Below, one piece after another: positions 29,976-39,601 of a stretch of 54,931 nt of DNA. A program made the translations under genes and the position numbers. Numbering within the stretch: the stretch's first letter is position 1; each line of letters opens with the position of its first letter. Below the pieces are notes generated by a model. It had not been told where the DNA came from. It did not search any database and saw only the letters and a program-made list of their open reading frames with translations. The DNA comes from Myxococcus xanthus (GTDB lineage Bacteria; Myxococcota; Myxococcia; Myxococcales; Myxococcaceae): NCBI RefSeq assembly GCF_013116825.1, contig NZ_JABFNS010000052.1:1-54931 (forward strand). Reading direction: 5' to 3'.

Positions 29976-32525
29976 ATGGCCACCCCTGAAACCCAAGCTC
30001 CGCTCGCCGCACTGCTCCCCAAGAAGGGCGAACCGCCCCTGGACGCGGATGAAATCCTCAACCGCTTCGTCGGCTACGTGGCGGCCAATGGCTTGAGCCT
30101 CTATTCGGCCCAGGAAGAGGCCATCCTGGAGCTGCTGGCGGGCAAGCACCTGTTCCTCAAGACGCCCACCGGCTCCGGCAAGTCGCTGGTGGCGACGGCG
30201 CTCCACTTCAAGGCCATGGCGGAGGGGAAGGTCTCCTTCTACACCTGTCCCATCAAGGCCCTGGTGAACGAGAAGTTCTTCGCCCTCTGCGACGCCTTCG
30301 GCGCGGAGAACGTGGGCATGCTCACCGGCGACGCGAGCATCAACCGCGACGCGCCCATCATCTGCTGCACCGCCGAAATCCTCGCCAACCTGGCCCTGCG
30401 CGACGCGAGCGCCCGCGTGGACTACGTCGTCATGGACGAGTTCCACTACTACTCGGACCGTGAGCGCGGCGTGGCCTGGCAGTTGCCGCTCATCGCGCTG
30501 CCGGACACCACCTTCCTGCTGATGTCCGCCACGCTGGGCCCCACGCACGTCATCGAGGAGAGCCTGGTGAAGCTCACTGGCCGGGAAGTGGCCACCGTGC
30601 GCAGCGCCGAGCGCCCCGTGCCGCTGGACTTCGACTACCGCGAGTCGCCGCTGCACGAGACGATTGAAGACCTGATTGCTCGTGGGAAGTACCCCATCTA
30701 TCTGGTGAACTTCACCCAGCGCACCGCCGCCGAGCAGGCGCAGAACCTGATGAGCGTGGACTTCTCCACCAAGGAGGAGAAGGAGGCCATCCGGCTGGCG
30801 CTCCAGGACGCGCCCTTCGACACGCCCTATGGCAAGGAGTTCCAGCGCTTCCTGCGCCACGGCATCGGCATGCACCACGCCGGCCTGCTGCCCAAGTACC
30901 GCCTGCTGGTGGAGAAGCTGGCCCAGCACGGACACCTCAAGGTCATCAGCGGCACGGACACCCTGGGCGTGGGCGTCAACATCCCCATCCGCACGGTGCT
31001 CTTCACGCAGCTCTTCAAGTTCAACGGCGAGAAGCTGACCACGCTGAGCGTGCGCGACTTCCAGCAGATTGCCGGCCGCGCGGGCCGCAAGGGCTTCGAC
31101 ACCCAGGGCAGCGTGGTGGCCCAGGCGCCCGAGTACGTCATCGAGAACATCAAGCTGGCCGCCAAGGAGGCGGCGGGCAAGAAGAAGACGCCCAAGGCCA
31201 AGCCGCCGCAGAAGAACTTCGTGCAGTACGACCGGAGCACCTTCGAGCGGCTCCAGAACGGCATGCCGGAGCCGCTGGAGTCCCGCTTCGCGGTGTCGCA
31301 CGGCATGATTCTCAACCTGCTCCAGAGCGACCACCAGACGGAAGGCAACGGAGGGTACAAGCGGCTGGTGACGCTGGTGCAGCGCAGTCACGACTCGGAC
31401 TACCTCAAGCGCCGGCACCTCAAGGAGGCCGCGCGCGACTTCCGCACGCTGCGCGAGGCGGAGATCATCGAGGTGGTGAAGGGGCAGGGCGGCTCGGGTG
31501 CCACGGTGAAGGTGGCGGGGGAGATGCAGCACGACTTCAGCCTCAACCACACGCTGTCGCTGTACCTGCTCGACACGCTGGAGCTGTTGGATCCGACCAC
31601 GGACACGTACGCGCTCGACGTGGTGTCGCTGGTGGAGGCCATCCTGGAGAACCCGGACGTGGTGCTCTACGCGCAGCTCAACCAGCTCAAGGGCGAGAAG
31701 ATCAACGAGCTGAAGGCGCAGGGCGTGGAGTACGACGACCGCATGGCGGAGCTCGAGAAGCTCGAGTGGCCCAAGCCCAACCGCGACTTCATCTACGGCA
31801 CCTTCAACAAGTTCGCGCAGAAGCACCCGTGGGTGGGCGAGGAGAACATCCGGCCCAAGTCCATTGTCCGGGACATGTTCGAGCGGTTCATGTCCTTCCC
31901 GGACTACATCCGTGAGTACGGCCTGCAGCGCAGCGAGGGCGTGCTGCTGCGGTACGTGAATGACACGTACAAGACGCTGGTCCAGACGGTGCCGGAGCGC
32001 TTCCGCACGGAGGAGGTGGAGGACTTCATCGACCACCTGCGCGCCACGCTCCGGCAGGTGGACTCCAGCCTGCTGGATGAGTGGGAGCGCATGCGCAACC
32101 CGGACGCCGCCGTCGAGGCGAAGCCGGTGGTGGAGCTCAAACCGAAGGAGCTCACCGACGACCCGAAGGCCTTCGCCGCGCGCGTGCGCGAGGAGCTGCA
32201 CCGGCTGCTCAAGGCGCTGGGCCAGAAGCGCTACATGGACGCGCTGGCCATGCTGGACAACGCGCTGGGCGAATGGACGGCCCCCAAGCTGGAGCAGGCC
32301 ATGGCGCCGTACTTCGAGGAGCACAAGGTCGTGGTGCTCACGCCCCAGGCGCGCAAGCCCGCCAACACCTTCTTGAAGGAGTCAGGCACGCGGCTGTGGG
32401 AGACCCAGCAGCGCATCATCGACCCGGAAGGGCACGGCGACTGGATGATTGACTGCGAGATCGACCTGCGGGACAGGCGCCTGGATGAAGGCCCCATCCT
32501 GATGCTCCGCCGCATCGGCGTGTAG
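29976..32525 (+). CDS. DUF3516-type Ski2-like DEAD/DEAH helicase
   Basis: Superfamily 2 helicase of 849 residues. Walker A TPTGSGKS at 63-70, motif Ia CPIKALVNEKFF, DEFH box at 154-157, motif III LLMSATLG, a helicase C domain with GMHHAGLLPKYR and GTDTLGVGVNIP, and motif VI QIAGRAGRKG near 364-373. The opening LSLYSAQEEAILELLAGKH and the C-terminal region match the DUF3516 helicase family, known mainly from actinobacteria and myxobacteria and related to Ski2/Mtr4 RNA helicases. A role in RNA processing or decay is inferred. The ATG directly follows a possible GTG (GTGATG). It ends only six bases from the convergent secreted-protein gene. Confidence 0.9.
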   Translation: MATPETQAPLAALLPKKGEPPLDADEILNRFVGYVAANGLSLYSAQEEAILELLAGKHLFLKTPTGSGKSLVATALHFKAMAEGKVSFYTCPIKALVNEKFFALCDAFGAENVGMLTGDASINRDAPIICCTAEILANLALRDASARVDYVVMDEFHYYSDRERGVAWQLPLIALPDTTFLLMSATLGPTHVIEESLVKLTGREVATVRSAERPVPLDFDYRESPLHETIEDLIARGKYPIYLVNFTQRTAAEQAQNLMSVDFSTKEEKEAIRLALQDAPFDTPYGKEFQRFLRHGIGMHHAGLLPKYRLLVEKLAQHGHLKVISGTDTLGVGVNIPIRTVLFTQLFKFNGEKLTTLSVRDFQQIAGRAGRKGFDTQGSVVAQAPEYVIENIKLAAKEAAGKKKTPKAKPPQKNFVQYDRSTFERLQNGMPEPLESRFAVSHGMILNLLQSDHQTEGNGGYKRLVTLVQRSHDSDYLKRRHLKEAARDFRTLREAEIIEVVKGQGGSGATVKVAGEMQHDFSLNHTLSLYLLDTLELLDPTTDTYALDVVSLVEAILENPDVVLYAQLNQLKGEKINELKAQGVEYDDRMAELEKLEWPKPNRDFIYGTFNKFAQKHPWVGEENIRPKSIVRDMFERFMSFPDYIREYGLQRSEGVLLRYVNDTYKTLVQTVPERFRTEEVEDFIDHLRATLRQVDSSLLDEWERMRNPDAAVEAKPVVELKPKELTDDPKAFAARVREELHRLLKALGQKRYMDALAMLDNALGEWTAPKLEQAMAPYFEEHKVVVLTPQARKPANTFLKESGTRLWETQQRIIDPEGHGDWMIDCEIDLRDRRLDEGPILMLRRIGV

Positions 32526-32531
32526 CCCGGC

Positions 32532-33026
32532 TCAGTCCTCGGAGGCCGGTGTCTCCGAGGGACGCGCCGCCGACAGCGACTCGGGCTCCGGCGGCGTCAG
32601 CTCAGTCACCTCCAGCCCGCCGCCCGCGCCTGGCGTGAGCACCATCCGCCATTCGCCCGCGGCCAGCACCACGCGGTCCGTCTCACAGCGCACTTCCAGC
32701 CCCGCGTCCTCGACGGTCCACGAGCCCGCCCACACCGTCGTGAGCGACTCGCAGCCGGCCTCGTCGCACGCCTGCGTCTCCGCCACCCACACCCGGCCCT
32801 CGGGCGCAGCGGGGCAGGACACCGGCTCCGCGTAGCGAAGGACGGGGCCGTCCACCTCGCCTGGGCCCGCGTCGGGGAACATCGACTCGGCGGAGAGCAG
32901 CTCCGCGCCACGCGCGGCCCTCGCCTCCCTCGGCACCCCGTCGAGCACCGCCGTCTCGGCCAGGGCCACCGGCGCGGCCAGCCAGCCGCACAGCAACGTC
33001 ACCTTCCACCCCCGCATCGTCCACAT
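32532..33026 (-). CDS. small secreted protein, unknown function
   Basis: Protein of about 164 residues with a clear export signal (TMRGWKVTLLCGWLAAPVALA then ET). The mature part contains four Cys in SCPAAPEG, QACDEAGCE and VRCETD, possibly two disulphides, and alternating hydrophobic residues suggesting a beta-rich fold (LEVRCETDRVVLAAGEWRMV). The C-terminus is rich in Pro, Glu and Ser. I recognise no family. An in-frame start 21 codons upstream would bury the signal peptide and was rejected. The stop lies six bases from that of the convergent helicase gene. Confidence 0.68.
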   Translation of the reverse strand: MWTMRGWKVTLLCGWLAAPVALAETAVLDGVPREARAARGAELLSAESMFPDAGPGEVDGPVLRYAEPVSCPAAPEGRVWVAETQACDEAGCESLTTVWAGSWTVEDAGLEVRCETDRVVLAAGEWRMVLTPGAGGGLEVTELTPPEPESLSAARPSETPASED

Positions 33027-33277
33027 GGCGACAAGCTCCTCGGCCGCGGTGTCGTTCGCGGCCCACGGGAGGGCTGTTGTGCAAGGCATGGACCGGGCGG
33101 GTGTGTGGCTCAGGAGCCACGGGGCCGGGTGGCTTTCGGGCGGTGGCGCGTGCTGGCGCGCTTCAGGGCCGAGTCGGTCGGGAATGACGGACGCATCGCC
33201 GTGATTCGCGGGCGCACGTCACTTTCTCGCGCGGAAATGCGGGCCAGTTCGCTGCTCAGCGACTACCGTCGCAGCAT

Positions 33278-35947
33278 ATGGCCCGACTGCGTGCCGTGGA
33301 TCAGCCGCTGCGCCGGGATGTCCGCCTGCTTGGCCGGCTCCTGGGAGAAGTCCTCGTCGAACAGGAAGGGCAGGCGCTCTTCGACCTGGAAGAAGAAGTG
33401 CGCCGCCTCGCCATCCAGCGCCGCCGGGGCCCCATGGCCGGCCGGCGCGCGGTGGCGGCCGAGCTGGCGGAGGTGCTCCAACGCCTGCCGCTGGAACGGG
33501 CCGAGCCGGTGCTGCGCGCCTTCTCCGTCTACTTCCAGTTGGTGAACCTGGCGGAGCAGCACCACCGCATCCGCCGCGCCCGCACCCACGCGGAGGTCGC
33601 GTCCGCCAGGCCCCAGCGCGGCTCGCTGGAGGCCACGCTGCAAGTGCTCAAGGACGCGGGCATCCCCGCGGAGCGCGTGCGAGAGGCCATGCGCACCATG
33701 CGCGTGACGCTGACGCTCACCGCGCACCCCACGCAGGCCGTGCGCCGCACGCTGTTGGAGAAGCTCTACCGCATGGCGGGCCTGCTGGAGGAGCGGGACC
33801 GCTGCGAGCTGACGCCGCGCGAGTCCTCGGTGAACCTGGCGCTGCTGCGCGAGGAAATCACCCTCCTGTGGCAGACGGACGAGTTGCGCCGCGAGCGCCC
33901 CACCGTGGGTGACGAGGTGAAGAACGTCCTCTGGTACGTGGAGGAGGTGCTCGCCGACGAGCTGTCGCTGCTCCCCGAGCTGCTGGACTGGGCCTTCGAG
34001 CGTGCCTACGGCGAGCCGCTGGGGCCGGTGGACACGCCCGTGCGCATCCACTCCTGGGTGGGCGGGGACATGGATGGCAACCCGCTGGTGACGCCCGACG
34101 TGTTCGCGGACACGCTGCGCGCCCACCGGGCCCGTGGACTGCGGCGGTTGCTGCTTGACCTGGAGCGGTTGGGCGGGCGGCTGTCCCAGTCTGCGCGTCA
34201 CGCGAAGCCGTCCGAGGAGCTGCTGCGCTCGGTGGCGAAGGACGCGGCGGAGCTGCCCGACACCGAGCGCCGCCACGGCCCCCGGACTCCGGGCGAGCCG
34301 CTGCGGCACAAGCTGCGCTTCATGGAGGAGCGGCTGCGCCGTGCGCTCCACTACGTGACGCAGCAGCGCGCCGGGGCGAGCGTCCCCATGCCGCAGGGCG
34401 CCTACCGCACGCCGGAGTCCTTGCTGGCGGACCTGGACGTGCTGGGCCGCGCGTTGCAGGCGTCGAAGGGCACGCACGCGGGGCTTCGCGACGTGCGGCA
34501 GGTGCGGGAGCGGGTGCTCGCGCTGGGACTGTCGCTGGCGGAGCTGGAGGTGCGCGCGCCGGCCGAGGACGCGGTGAGCGCGGCGGGCTCGTTCAACGGG
34601 GGCCCGGCGCCGACGGAAGGTGGGGCGCGGCTCCTGGAAGTGCTGGCGCGGCTGAAGGAGGCTCAGTCGGAGTCGGGTGAGCCCGCGTGCCGCACGCTCA
34701 TCCTCAGCATGGCCAGCACCGCCGAGGACGTGCTCGCGGCCTTCCGCTGCTTGAAGCACGCGGGCCTGTGGGACGAAAAGCGGGGCTGCGCCACGGCGGA
34801 TGTGGTGCCGCTGTTCGAGCAGCTGGGCGCGCTGGACTCGGGCCCGGACGTGCTGCGTACGCTCTTCGCGGACGCGGAGTACCGCAAGCACCTGGACGTG
34901 CGCGGTGGCCAGGAGGTGATGGTGGGCTACAGCGACTCCGGCAAGGAGGTGGGGCTCCTGGCGGCCAGCGCGGCGCTGTACCGCGCGCAGGTGGCGCTCA
35001 CGGAGGTGTCTCGCGAGGCGGGCGTCCCGCTGCGACTCTTCCACGGCCGCGGCGAGTCCGTGGCGCGTGGCGGTGGTCCCGCGCAGGAGGCGATTCTCGC
35101 GTTGCCGCCGGGCGCGGTGGCGGGTGGCTACAAGGCGACGGAGCAGGGCGAGGCGCTGGACCACAAGTACGCGCGCCCGGAGCTGGCGCGGCGCACGGTG
35201 GAGCTCATCCTGGGCGGCGTGCTGCTGCACATGCTGGATGCGCAGCCGCGGCCGGAGCCCGAGGCCGAGCGCGCCTTCCGCACCGTGTTCGACACGCTGG
35301 CGGAGACGGGGCGCAAGGCGTATCGCGCCCTGGTGTGGGAGGACCCGCGGTTCCTGGAGTTCTTCACCGCCGCGACGCCGGTGGAGGAGATTGCGTCGCT
35401 GCCCATCGGCTCGCGCCCCAGCAAGCGCAAGGCGGGAGGCCTGGACACGCTGCGCGCGATTCCGTGGGTCTTCGCCTGGACGCAAAACCGGGCCATCCTC
35501 CCGGGCTGGTACGGCGTGGGCTCGGCGCTGGAGGACTTCTCGAAGGAGGAGGGCGGGGCGGCGCAGCTCAAGCGCATGTACCAGGAGTGGCCCTTCTTCC
35601 GCGCCGTCATCGACAACGTCACCATGGTGCTGGCGAAGTCGGACATGGCCATCGCCGGGCGTTACGCGTCGCTGGCGCCTCCCGCCACCCGTTCGGTGTG
35701 GCGGCGCATCCAACAGGAGCACCGGCGCACGCGCAGGCAGGTGAAGCAGCTGACGGGCGAGTCGAAGCTGCTCGACAACAACCCGCAGCTCCAGCGCAGC
35801 ATCTCCCTGCGCAACCCCTATGTGGACCCCATGTCCTTCCTCCAGGTGGAGCTGCTCAAGCGCAAGCGCGAGGGCCAGGCGGAGGTGGATCGTCCACTGT
35901 TGCTCACGCTCAACGGCATCGCCGCCGGCATGCGCAACACCGGGTAG
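33278..35947 (+). CDS. ppc: phosphoenolpyruvate carboxylase
   Basis: PEP carboxylase of 889 residues, which makes oxaloacetate from PEP and bicarbonate to replenish the TCA cycle. The catalytic His150 lies in LTLTAHPTQAVRRT, the GGDMDGNP motif is present, and the second active-site block GYSDSGKEVGLLA is followed by FHGRGESVARGGGP near 588-601. The motif RAIPWVFAWTQNR and the conserved C-terminus MRNTG are intact. Length is usual for bacterial enzymes and there is no plant-type regulatory Ser at the N-terminus. The 250-base gap before it holds a small hairpin (33105-33120) and no other feature I can support. Confidence 0.96.
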   Translation: MARLRAVDQPLRRDVRLLGRLLGEVLVEQEGQALFDLEEEVRRLAIQRRRGPMAGRRAVAAELAEVLQRLPLERAEPVLRAFSVYFQLVNLAEQHHRIRRARTHAEVASARPQRGSLEATLQVLKDAGIPAERVREAMRTMRVTLTLTAHPTQAVRRTLLEKLYRMAGLLEERDRCELTPRESSVNLALLREEITLLWQTDELRRERPTVGDEVKNVLWYVEEVLADELSLLPELLDWAFERAYGEPLGPVDTPVRIHSWVGGDMDGNPLVTPDVFADTLRAHRARGLRRLLLDLERLGGRLSQSARHAKPSEELLRSVAKDAAELPDTERRHGPRTPGEPLRHKLRFMEERLRRALHYVTQQRAGASVPMPQGAYRTPESLLADLDVLGRALQASKGTHAGLRDVRQVRERVLALGLSLAELEVRAPAEDAVSAAGSFNGGPAPTEGGARLLEVLARLKEAQSESGEPACRTLILSMASTAEDVLAAFRCLKHAGLWDEKRGCATADVVPLFEQLGALDSGPDVLRTLFADAEYRKHLDVRGGQEVMVGYSDSGKEVGLLAASAALYRAQVALTEVSREAGVPLRLFHGRGESVARGGGPAQEAILALPPGAVAGGYKATEQGEALDHKYARPELARRTVELILGGVLLHMLDAQPRPEPEAERAFRTVFDTLAETGRKAYRALVWEDPRFLEFFTAATPVEEIASLPIGSRPSKRKAGGLDTLRAIPWVFAWTQNRAILPGWYGVGSALEDFSKEEGGAAQLKRMYQEWPFFRAVIDNVTMVLAKSDMAIAGRYASLAPPATRSVWRRIQQEHRRTRRQVKQLTGESKLLDNNPQLQRSISLRNPYVDPMSFLQVELLKRKREGQAEVDRPLLLTLNGIAAGMRNTG

Positions 35948-35980
35948 GCTCCGCGACGTCGGACATCCGAGGAGACGGCG

Positions 35981-36694
35981 ATGGCCAGGGAGACGTTCAG
36001 CGTGGTGGAGGTCAACCCGGCGCACCGCTTCGCGCGGCTGCGGCCCGAATCAGGCGGGCCGCTCCTGCACGCGGGGCTGTACCCGGAGGAGGAGGCCCCG
36101 GAGCCGCAGCTCCAACTGCGTGAGGGGGACCGGGTGGAAGGCCAGCGGCGCGGGCAGTCGGTGGCGGACTGGGGCTGGGTGTCCCGCGCCGAGCCGCCCG
36201 CGGACCTGGTGGAGCGGATGGGCGAGCTGCTCGCGAAGCTGGAGAAGTACGAGCTGCGCGTGCCCGCCACGGCCTATGACCTGGCCGAGCACCACTGGCG
36301 GCAGAGCCGCGCCAACCCGCTGCACCTGGAGCTGCTCGCGCAGCTGCCCACCTTCTTCGACTGGGAGCTGTCCCACCCCTACGAGGACGGCGCGCTCTTG
36401 GAGCGGCTCCAGGCCGCCATGCAGCCGTACCTGCCCGGTTTCGAGGTGACGCCCCAGCCTGGCCGCGCCGCCTTCCGCCTGGAGCCCGGTGGGCACGACG
36501 TGCCGGCACCGGAGGGGCGCCGCGAGGCCCCCGTCTCCACGTTCGAGCCGTTGCTCCTTCAGGTGAACCGCCTGCTGGAGGGGGCCGGGGCCCCGGTGCG
36601 CTGGGTGCCCACGGAGGATGACTGGATTCTGGCGCCGCCGGGGCTCGCGGAGCTGCTGGTGCTCCACGGGGTGCTCGGCTCGCGCCAGGGCTGA
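35981..36694 (+). CDS. conserved-looking hypothetical protein
   Basis: Protein of 237 residues with codon use like its neighbours and a good ribosome binding site (GAGGAG). It follows ppc by 33 bases, so it is probably co-transcribed. The start (ETFSVVEVNPAHRFARLRPE) suggests a small beta-barrel, and the middle (ERMGELLAKLEKYELRVPAT, AEHHWRQSRANPLHLELLAQ) is helical. No signal peptide, membrane helix or known motif. Function unknown; an accessory role to PEP carboxylase is only guilt by association. Confidence 0.75.
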   Translation: MARETFSVVEVNPAHRFARLRPESGGPLLHAGLYPEEEAPEPQLQLREGDRVEGQRRGQSVADWGWVSRAEPPADLVERMGELLAKLEKYELRVPATAYDLAEHHWRQSRANPLHLELLAQLPTFFDWELSHPYEDGALLERLQAAMQPYLPGFEVTPQPGRAAFRLEPGGHDVPAPEGRREAPVSTFEPLLLQVNRLLEGAGAPVRWVPTEDDWILAPPGLAELLVLHGVLGSRQG

Positions 36695-36708
36695 GCGCGG
36701 GGGCGCGG

Positions 36709-37983
36709 CTAGAGGCCGCCCTCTTCGCGCAGCACGCGCGCGACTTCGTCCGCCATCACCCGGTGGCCTTCGATGCTGGGGTGGATGCCGTCCACCTCCA
36801 GCCCGTCGAGGAACAGGTGCACGTTCGCGGGCTGGCGCGTCACCGCCTCCAGGTCGATGATGTCCGGGCCGCCGCCGCCGCCGCGGAGCCACGTGTTGAG
36901 CTCCAGCCGCTGGGCCTTCACCACTTCGTAGGGCGCGTAGTTCGACTTCTCCTTGGGCAGCAGGGTGCTGACCCAGGTGCGGCAGAAAGGCGCGAGCCGG
37001 CCCAGCATCGTGTTCATCCGCGCCTGGATGACGGACAGGGAGTTCTTGTCGCCCAGGTCGTTGGTGCCCAGCAGGACGATGCAGTCGGTGATGCCCTGGA
37101 GCGCCAGCACCTCGCCGTCGAGCAGCGCCAGCGCGTCGTAGAAGCCCTGGCCACTCACGCCCGCGTTCACCACGGGCACACCCAGCGCGGCCTCCACCTT
37201 GGCGGGCCAGGCGTTGCGCGTGTCATTCTTCGTGTCGATGTAGCCCTCGGTGATGCTGTCGCCAATGGCCACGAAGGCGCGGCCCGTGGGGCCTTCCACG
37301 TCGACGGTGGCCACGCCGACGGCGCGGTCGAACAGGGTGCCGCCCAGCGCGCCCGTCACCAGCGCATGGTTCCCCGCGCGCGCGAAGCTGCCTGGGAAGG
37401 CGCTGATGGCGCTGGCCGCCAGCGCGCCGCGGACCTCGAAGGTGATGGCCAACTCGTCCCGGAACGCCACCGGGAAGTCCACCGGGTCCGACGTCTTCCG
37501 CGAGCGCGCGTCCACGGTGAAGCCCTCCGCGCCACTGAAGGAGAGCTTCACCGGCGTGGACACCAGCGCGCCATTGGCGCCCGCCCGGCCCACGGTGGCA
37601 CGCACCAGCGTCATGCTCCCGTCGCCCGAGCGGAACGTCACGCGGATGCGCCCGCCGTCACGCGCCACCGGCACGCGCATGCGGAAGGTCGTCACGCTTC
37701 CCGCTGAGTGGGACGCGCGGAGCGCTTGATGGAAGCCCGGTTGGAACGAAGTCGCAGGCGGCGCGAAGGGCGGCACGGCCTGCACCTGCCGCCCGTCGTT
37801 CAGCACCAACACGGGCGCGACTTCCAGTGACGCGTCCGGCGCGTTCTGCTCCATCGTGGAAGAGCGGCTGTCGTCGTCTGGTGGCAGGTCGCCGTCGGGG
37901 GAGTCCGCCACGCTGCCGGCACACGCCAGCAGCGCGCTGCTCGCGCACACGACGACCTTCCGCCACCCCGGCTTCATTCCCAT
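36709..37983 (-). CDS. SGNH/GDSL-family hydrolase lipoprotein
   Basis: Lipoprotein of 424 residues. The signal KVVVCASSALLAC ends in a lipobox. An N-terminal beta-rich domain of about 200 residues precedes an SGNH hydrolase domain: block I AIGDSITEG with the nucleophile Ser, block II Gly in GVSGQG, block III LLGTNDLG, and block V DGIHPSIEGH with the catalytic Asp and His. It probably acts as an outer-membrane esterase on carbohydrate or lipid esters; the substrate is unknown. Of three clustered ATGs, the one at 37983 has the best spacing to GGAGGG. It follows the Cys-rich lipoprotein gene on the same strand. Confidence 0.86.
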   Translation of the reverse strand: MGMKPGWRKVVVCASSALLACAGSVADSPDGDLPPDDDSRSSTMEQNAPDASLEVAPVLVLNDGRQVQAVPPFAPPATSFQPGFHQALRASHSAGSVTTFRMRVPVARDGGRIRVTFRSGDGSMTLVRATVGRAGANGALVSTPVKLSFSGAEGFTVDARSRKTSDPVDFPVAFRDELAITFEVRGALAASAISAFPGSFARAGNHALVTGALGGTLFDRAVGVATVDVEGPTGRAFVAIGDSITEGYIDTKNDTRNAWPAKVEAALGVPVVNAGVSGQGFYDALALLDGEVLALQGITDCIVLLGTNDLGDKNSLSVIQARMNTMLGRLAPFCRTWVSTLLPKEKSNYAPYEVVKAQRLELNTWLRGGGGGPDIIDLEAVTRQPANVHLFLDGLEVDGIHPSIEGHRVMADEVARVLREEGGL

Positions 37984-38106
37984 TCCCATCCCTCCAGGCT
38001 TTGCAGGATGCACACCACACCGTGCCCTGCCAGCCGGCCGTCTGGGAACCCTCCCTCTCTGAAGCCTCGTCTGCCTGCCCGCCCGCCACAGCGACCGGCC
38101 GGCTAT

Positions 38107-38982
38107 CTAGGGGACGCAAGCCCCCACGCCTGGGTTGCCATCCAGTGCCCGGCAACTGCCCGTGGAGCAGGCGGGCGTGCCACCGGGCTGACAGAGCGGG
38201 CGGCAGGTGAGGCCGCCTCCCGCATTCACACACGCGCTCCCCGGTGCGCATTGATTGCTGAAGTCGCACGACTGCCCCTCCGCCCGATTGCCGCTGCCCG
38301 CACACAGCGGGCCTGACGTGGACGGGTAGCAGCTGAGTGGCGCCTCGCAGTCATCGCCAAAGGGCGTGCACGCCCTGGACGGCGGGCCGCAGACCAGCGG
38401 CAGCTCGTCGGTGCCTTCCAGGCGGAGCACGGTGTTGCACTCGCTCGCGTTCCCACATTGGGTCGTGGCATGGCACAGGCGCTGGCAAGTGAAGCCACTT
38501 CCTGCGCCGTCAGGCGCCTCGCGGCAGAACAAGCCTTGCCGGCAGGTGTCGTAGGCCAGGCCCCCATCACCGGGCGCCAGCGTGCAGGGCGCGCCTTCGT
38601 CCGCGGTGCCCGGGGCCACGCAGCGCCGCTGGGTGACGCCATTCTCCATCGTATACGTGCAGCGCTGCTCCTGGGCGCAGTCCTGGGCCACCACGTCGCA
38701 CTCCGCTTCGAAGCAGCGGCTGCCAGTGCCGCCGTCCGCCAGGTCCGCGAAGTAGCAGCCCTGGCCGTCGGGACAGCCTTCCTGCCGCGCCACGTTGCAG
38801 GCGAAGTCCCGCGCGCCGCCGTCCGCGTCCGGCCCACCCCCGTCTCCGGTGGGCGTTCCGCCTCCATCGGTGCCCGCGTCCTCCTGGCCGCCGGGGCCCG
38901 GTCCGTTGCCGCCGTTGCAGGCCGCGGCCCAGAGGGCCAAAGCCAGGGTTCCAGTCAACACATAGAGGCGGTTCACACGCAT
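38107..38982 (-). CDS. Cys-rich lipoprotein
   Basis: Lipoprotein of 291 residues: signal YVLTGTLALALWAAAC with a lipobox, then a Gly/Asp-rich linker of about 40 residues (DGGGTPTGDGGGPDADGG), then a domain with over 20 Cys in spaced pairs (QEGCPDGQGCYFAD, ECDVVAQDCAQEQRC, CNASE-like and CAPGSACVN units). This design is common among myxobacterial surface lipoproteins. The Cys pattern points to disulphide-bonded EGF-like or dickerin-like repeats on the cell surface; ligands are unknown. It is transcribed with the SGNH hydrolase downstream (123-base gap). Confidence 0.82.
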   Translation of the reverse strand: MRVNRLYVLTGTLALALWAAACNGGNGPGPGGQEDAGTDGGGTPTGDGGGPDADGGARDFACNVARQEGCPDGQGCYFADLADGGTGSRCFEAECDVVAQDCAQEQRCTYTMENGVTQRRCVAPGTADEGAPCTLAPGDGGLAYDTCRQGLFCREAPDGAGSGFTCQRLCHATTQCGNASECNTVLRLEGTDELPLVCGPPSRACTPFGDDCEAPLSCYPSTSGPLCAGSGNRAEGQSCDFSNQCAPGSACVNAGGGLTCRPLCQPGGTPACSTGSCRALDGNPGVGACVP

Positions 38983-39190
38983 TCCAGAGCGCTCCCGGGG
39001 AAGTCCCCGAGGACATAGGCACCCGAATTCGATAGAGGGGGCCTCTTGAATCAGGCGTGGAAAGCAGCGGACACTTGGCTGACGCCCGGGGCATGGAGGT
39101 TGGCCTGGCGCGTCACCCTGTGGGACTGTGGGTGTGGGAAGCAGCGTGGTGTTCGCCAGGAGCGTCGAACGTGGGGGCTATCGGGTGCGT

Positions 39191-39556
39191 ATGACAACCA
39201 AGGCGGCGGATGACATGGAGAACGGGGATCCTGCCGCATACGCGAACCGGCGGGCGGATGAGCGCGTGGCGGCGCGGTTCGAGGTTCGCTTCAACCAGAC
39301 GCAGGACGCGGCGCGGGCGCTGCGTGCGTACTCCATCAACCTCTCCGCGGGCGGCCTGTGCCTGCTGACGCGGAAGTCCTACGACGTGGGCGCCCACGTC
39401 CGGCTGTCCATGGTCATTGAAGGCGAGGAGTTCCACCTCACCGGCGTCATCGCCTGGGTGCGCGACGAGGCCGAGGCCATTGGCGTGCGCTTCACGGACA
39501 TGAGCGACGAGGACCGGGCCCGGCTTCAGCGCGTGGTGGACAGCTTCAAGCGATAG
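39191..39556 (+). CDS. PilZ-domain c-di-GMP-binding protein
   Basis: Single-domain PilZ protein of 121 residues, close to the TIGR02266 group of Myxococcus. The c-di-GMP motifs are present: RADER (RxxxR) near residue 22 and NLSAGG (N/DxSxxG) near residue 50, followed by the barrel with GEEFHLTGVIAWVRDE and IGVRFTDMSDED. It should therefore bind c-di-GMP and act as a small effector, possibly in motility or polysaccharide control. The ATG is chosen because family similarity begins here; the frame is open for 21 further codons upstream and a GTG two codons earlier is possible. Confidence 0.85.
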   Translation: MTTKAADDMENGDPAAYANRRADERVAARFEVRFNQTQDAARALRAYSINLSAGGLCLLTRKSYDVGAHVRLSMVIEGEEFHLTGVIAWVRDEAEAIGVRFTDMSDEDRARLQRVVDSFKR

Positions 39557-39601
39557 CGGACGGGGGCACCGCGAATGTTGGTGCCCGCCGCCTCGCCGCG
39601 G

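Noticed and set aside
29907..32324. 805-codon minus-strand open frame opposite the helicase
   Set aside because: Shadow of the helicase gene; His/Leu/Arg-rich without recognisable domains.
33263..36025. 920-codon minus-strand open frame opposite ppc
   Set aside because: Composition typical of an antisense frame; the plus strand holds all PEP carboxylase motifs.
38032..38104. 9-bp inverted repeat AGCCGGCCG/CGGCCGGCT between two lipoprotein genes
   Set aside because: The 55-base loop and GC-only arms make it likely to be chance in this composition.
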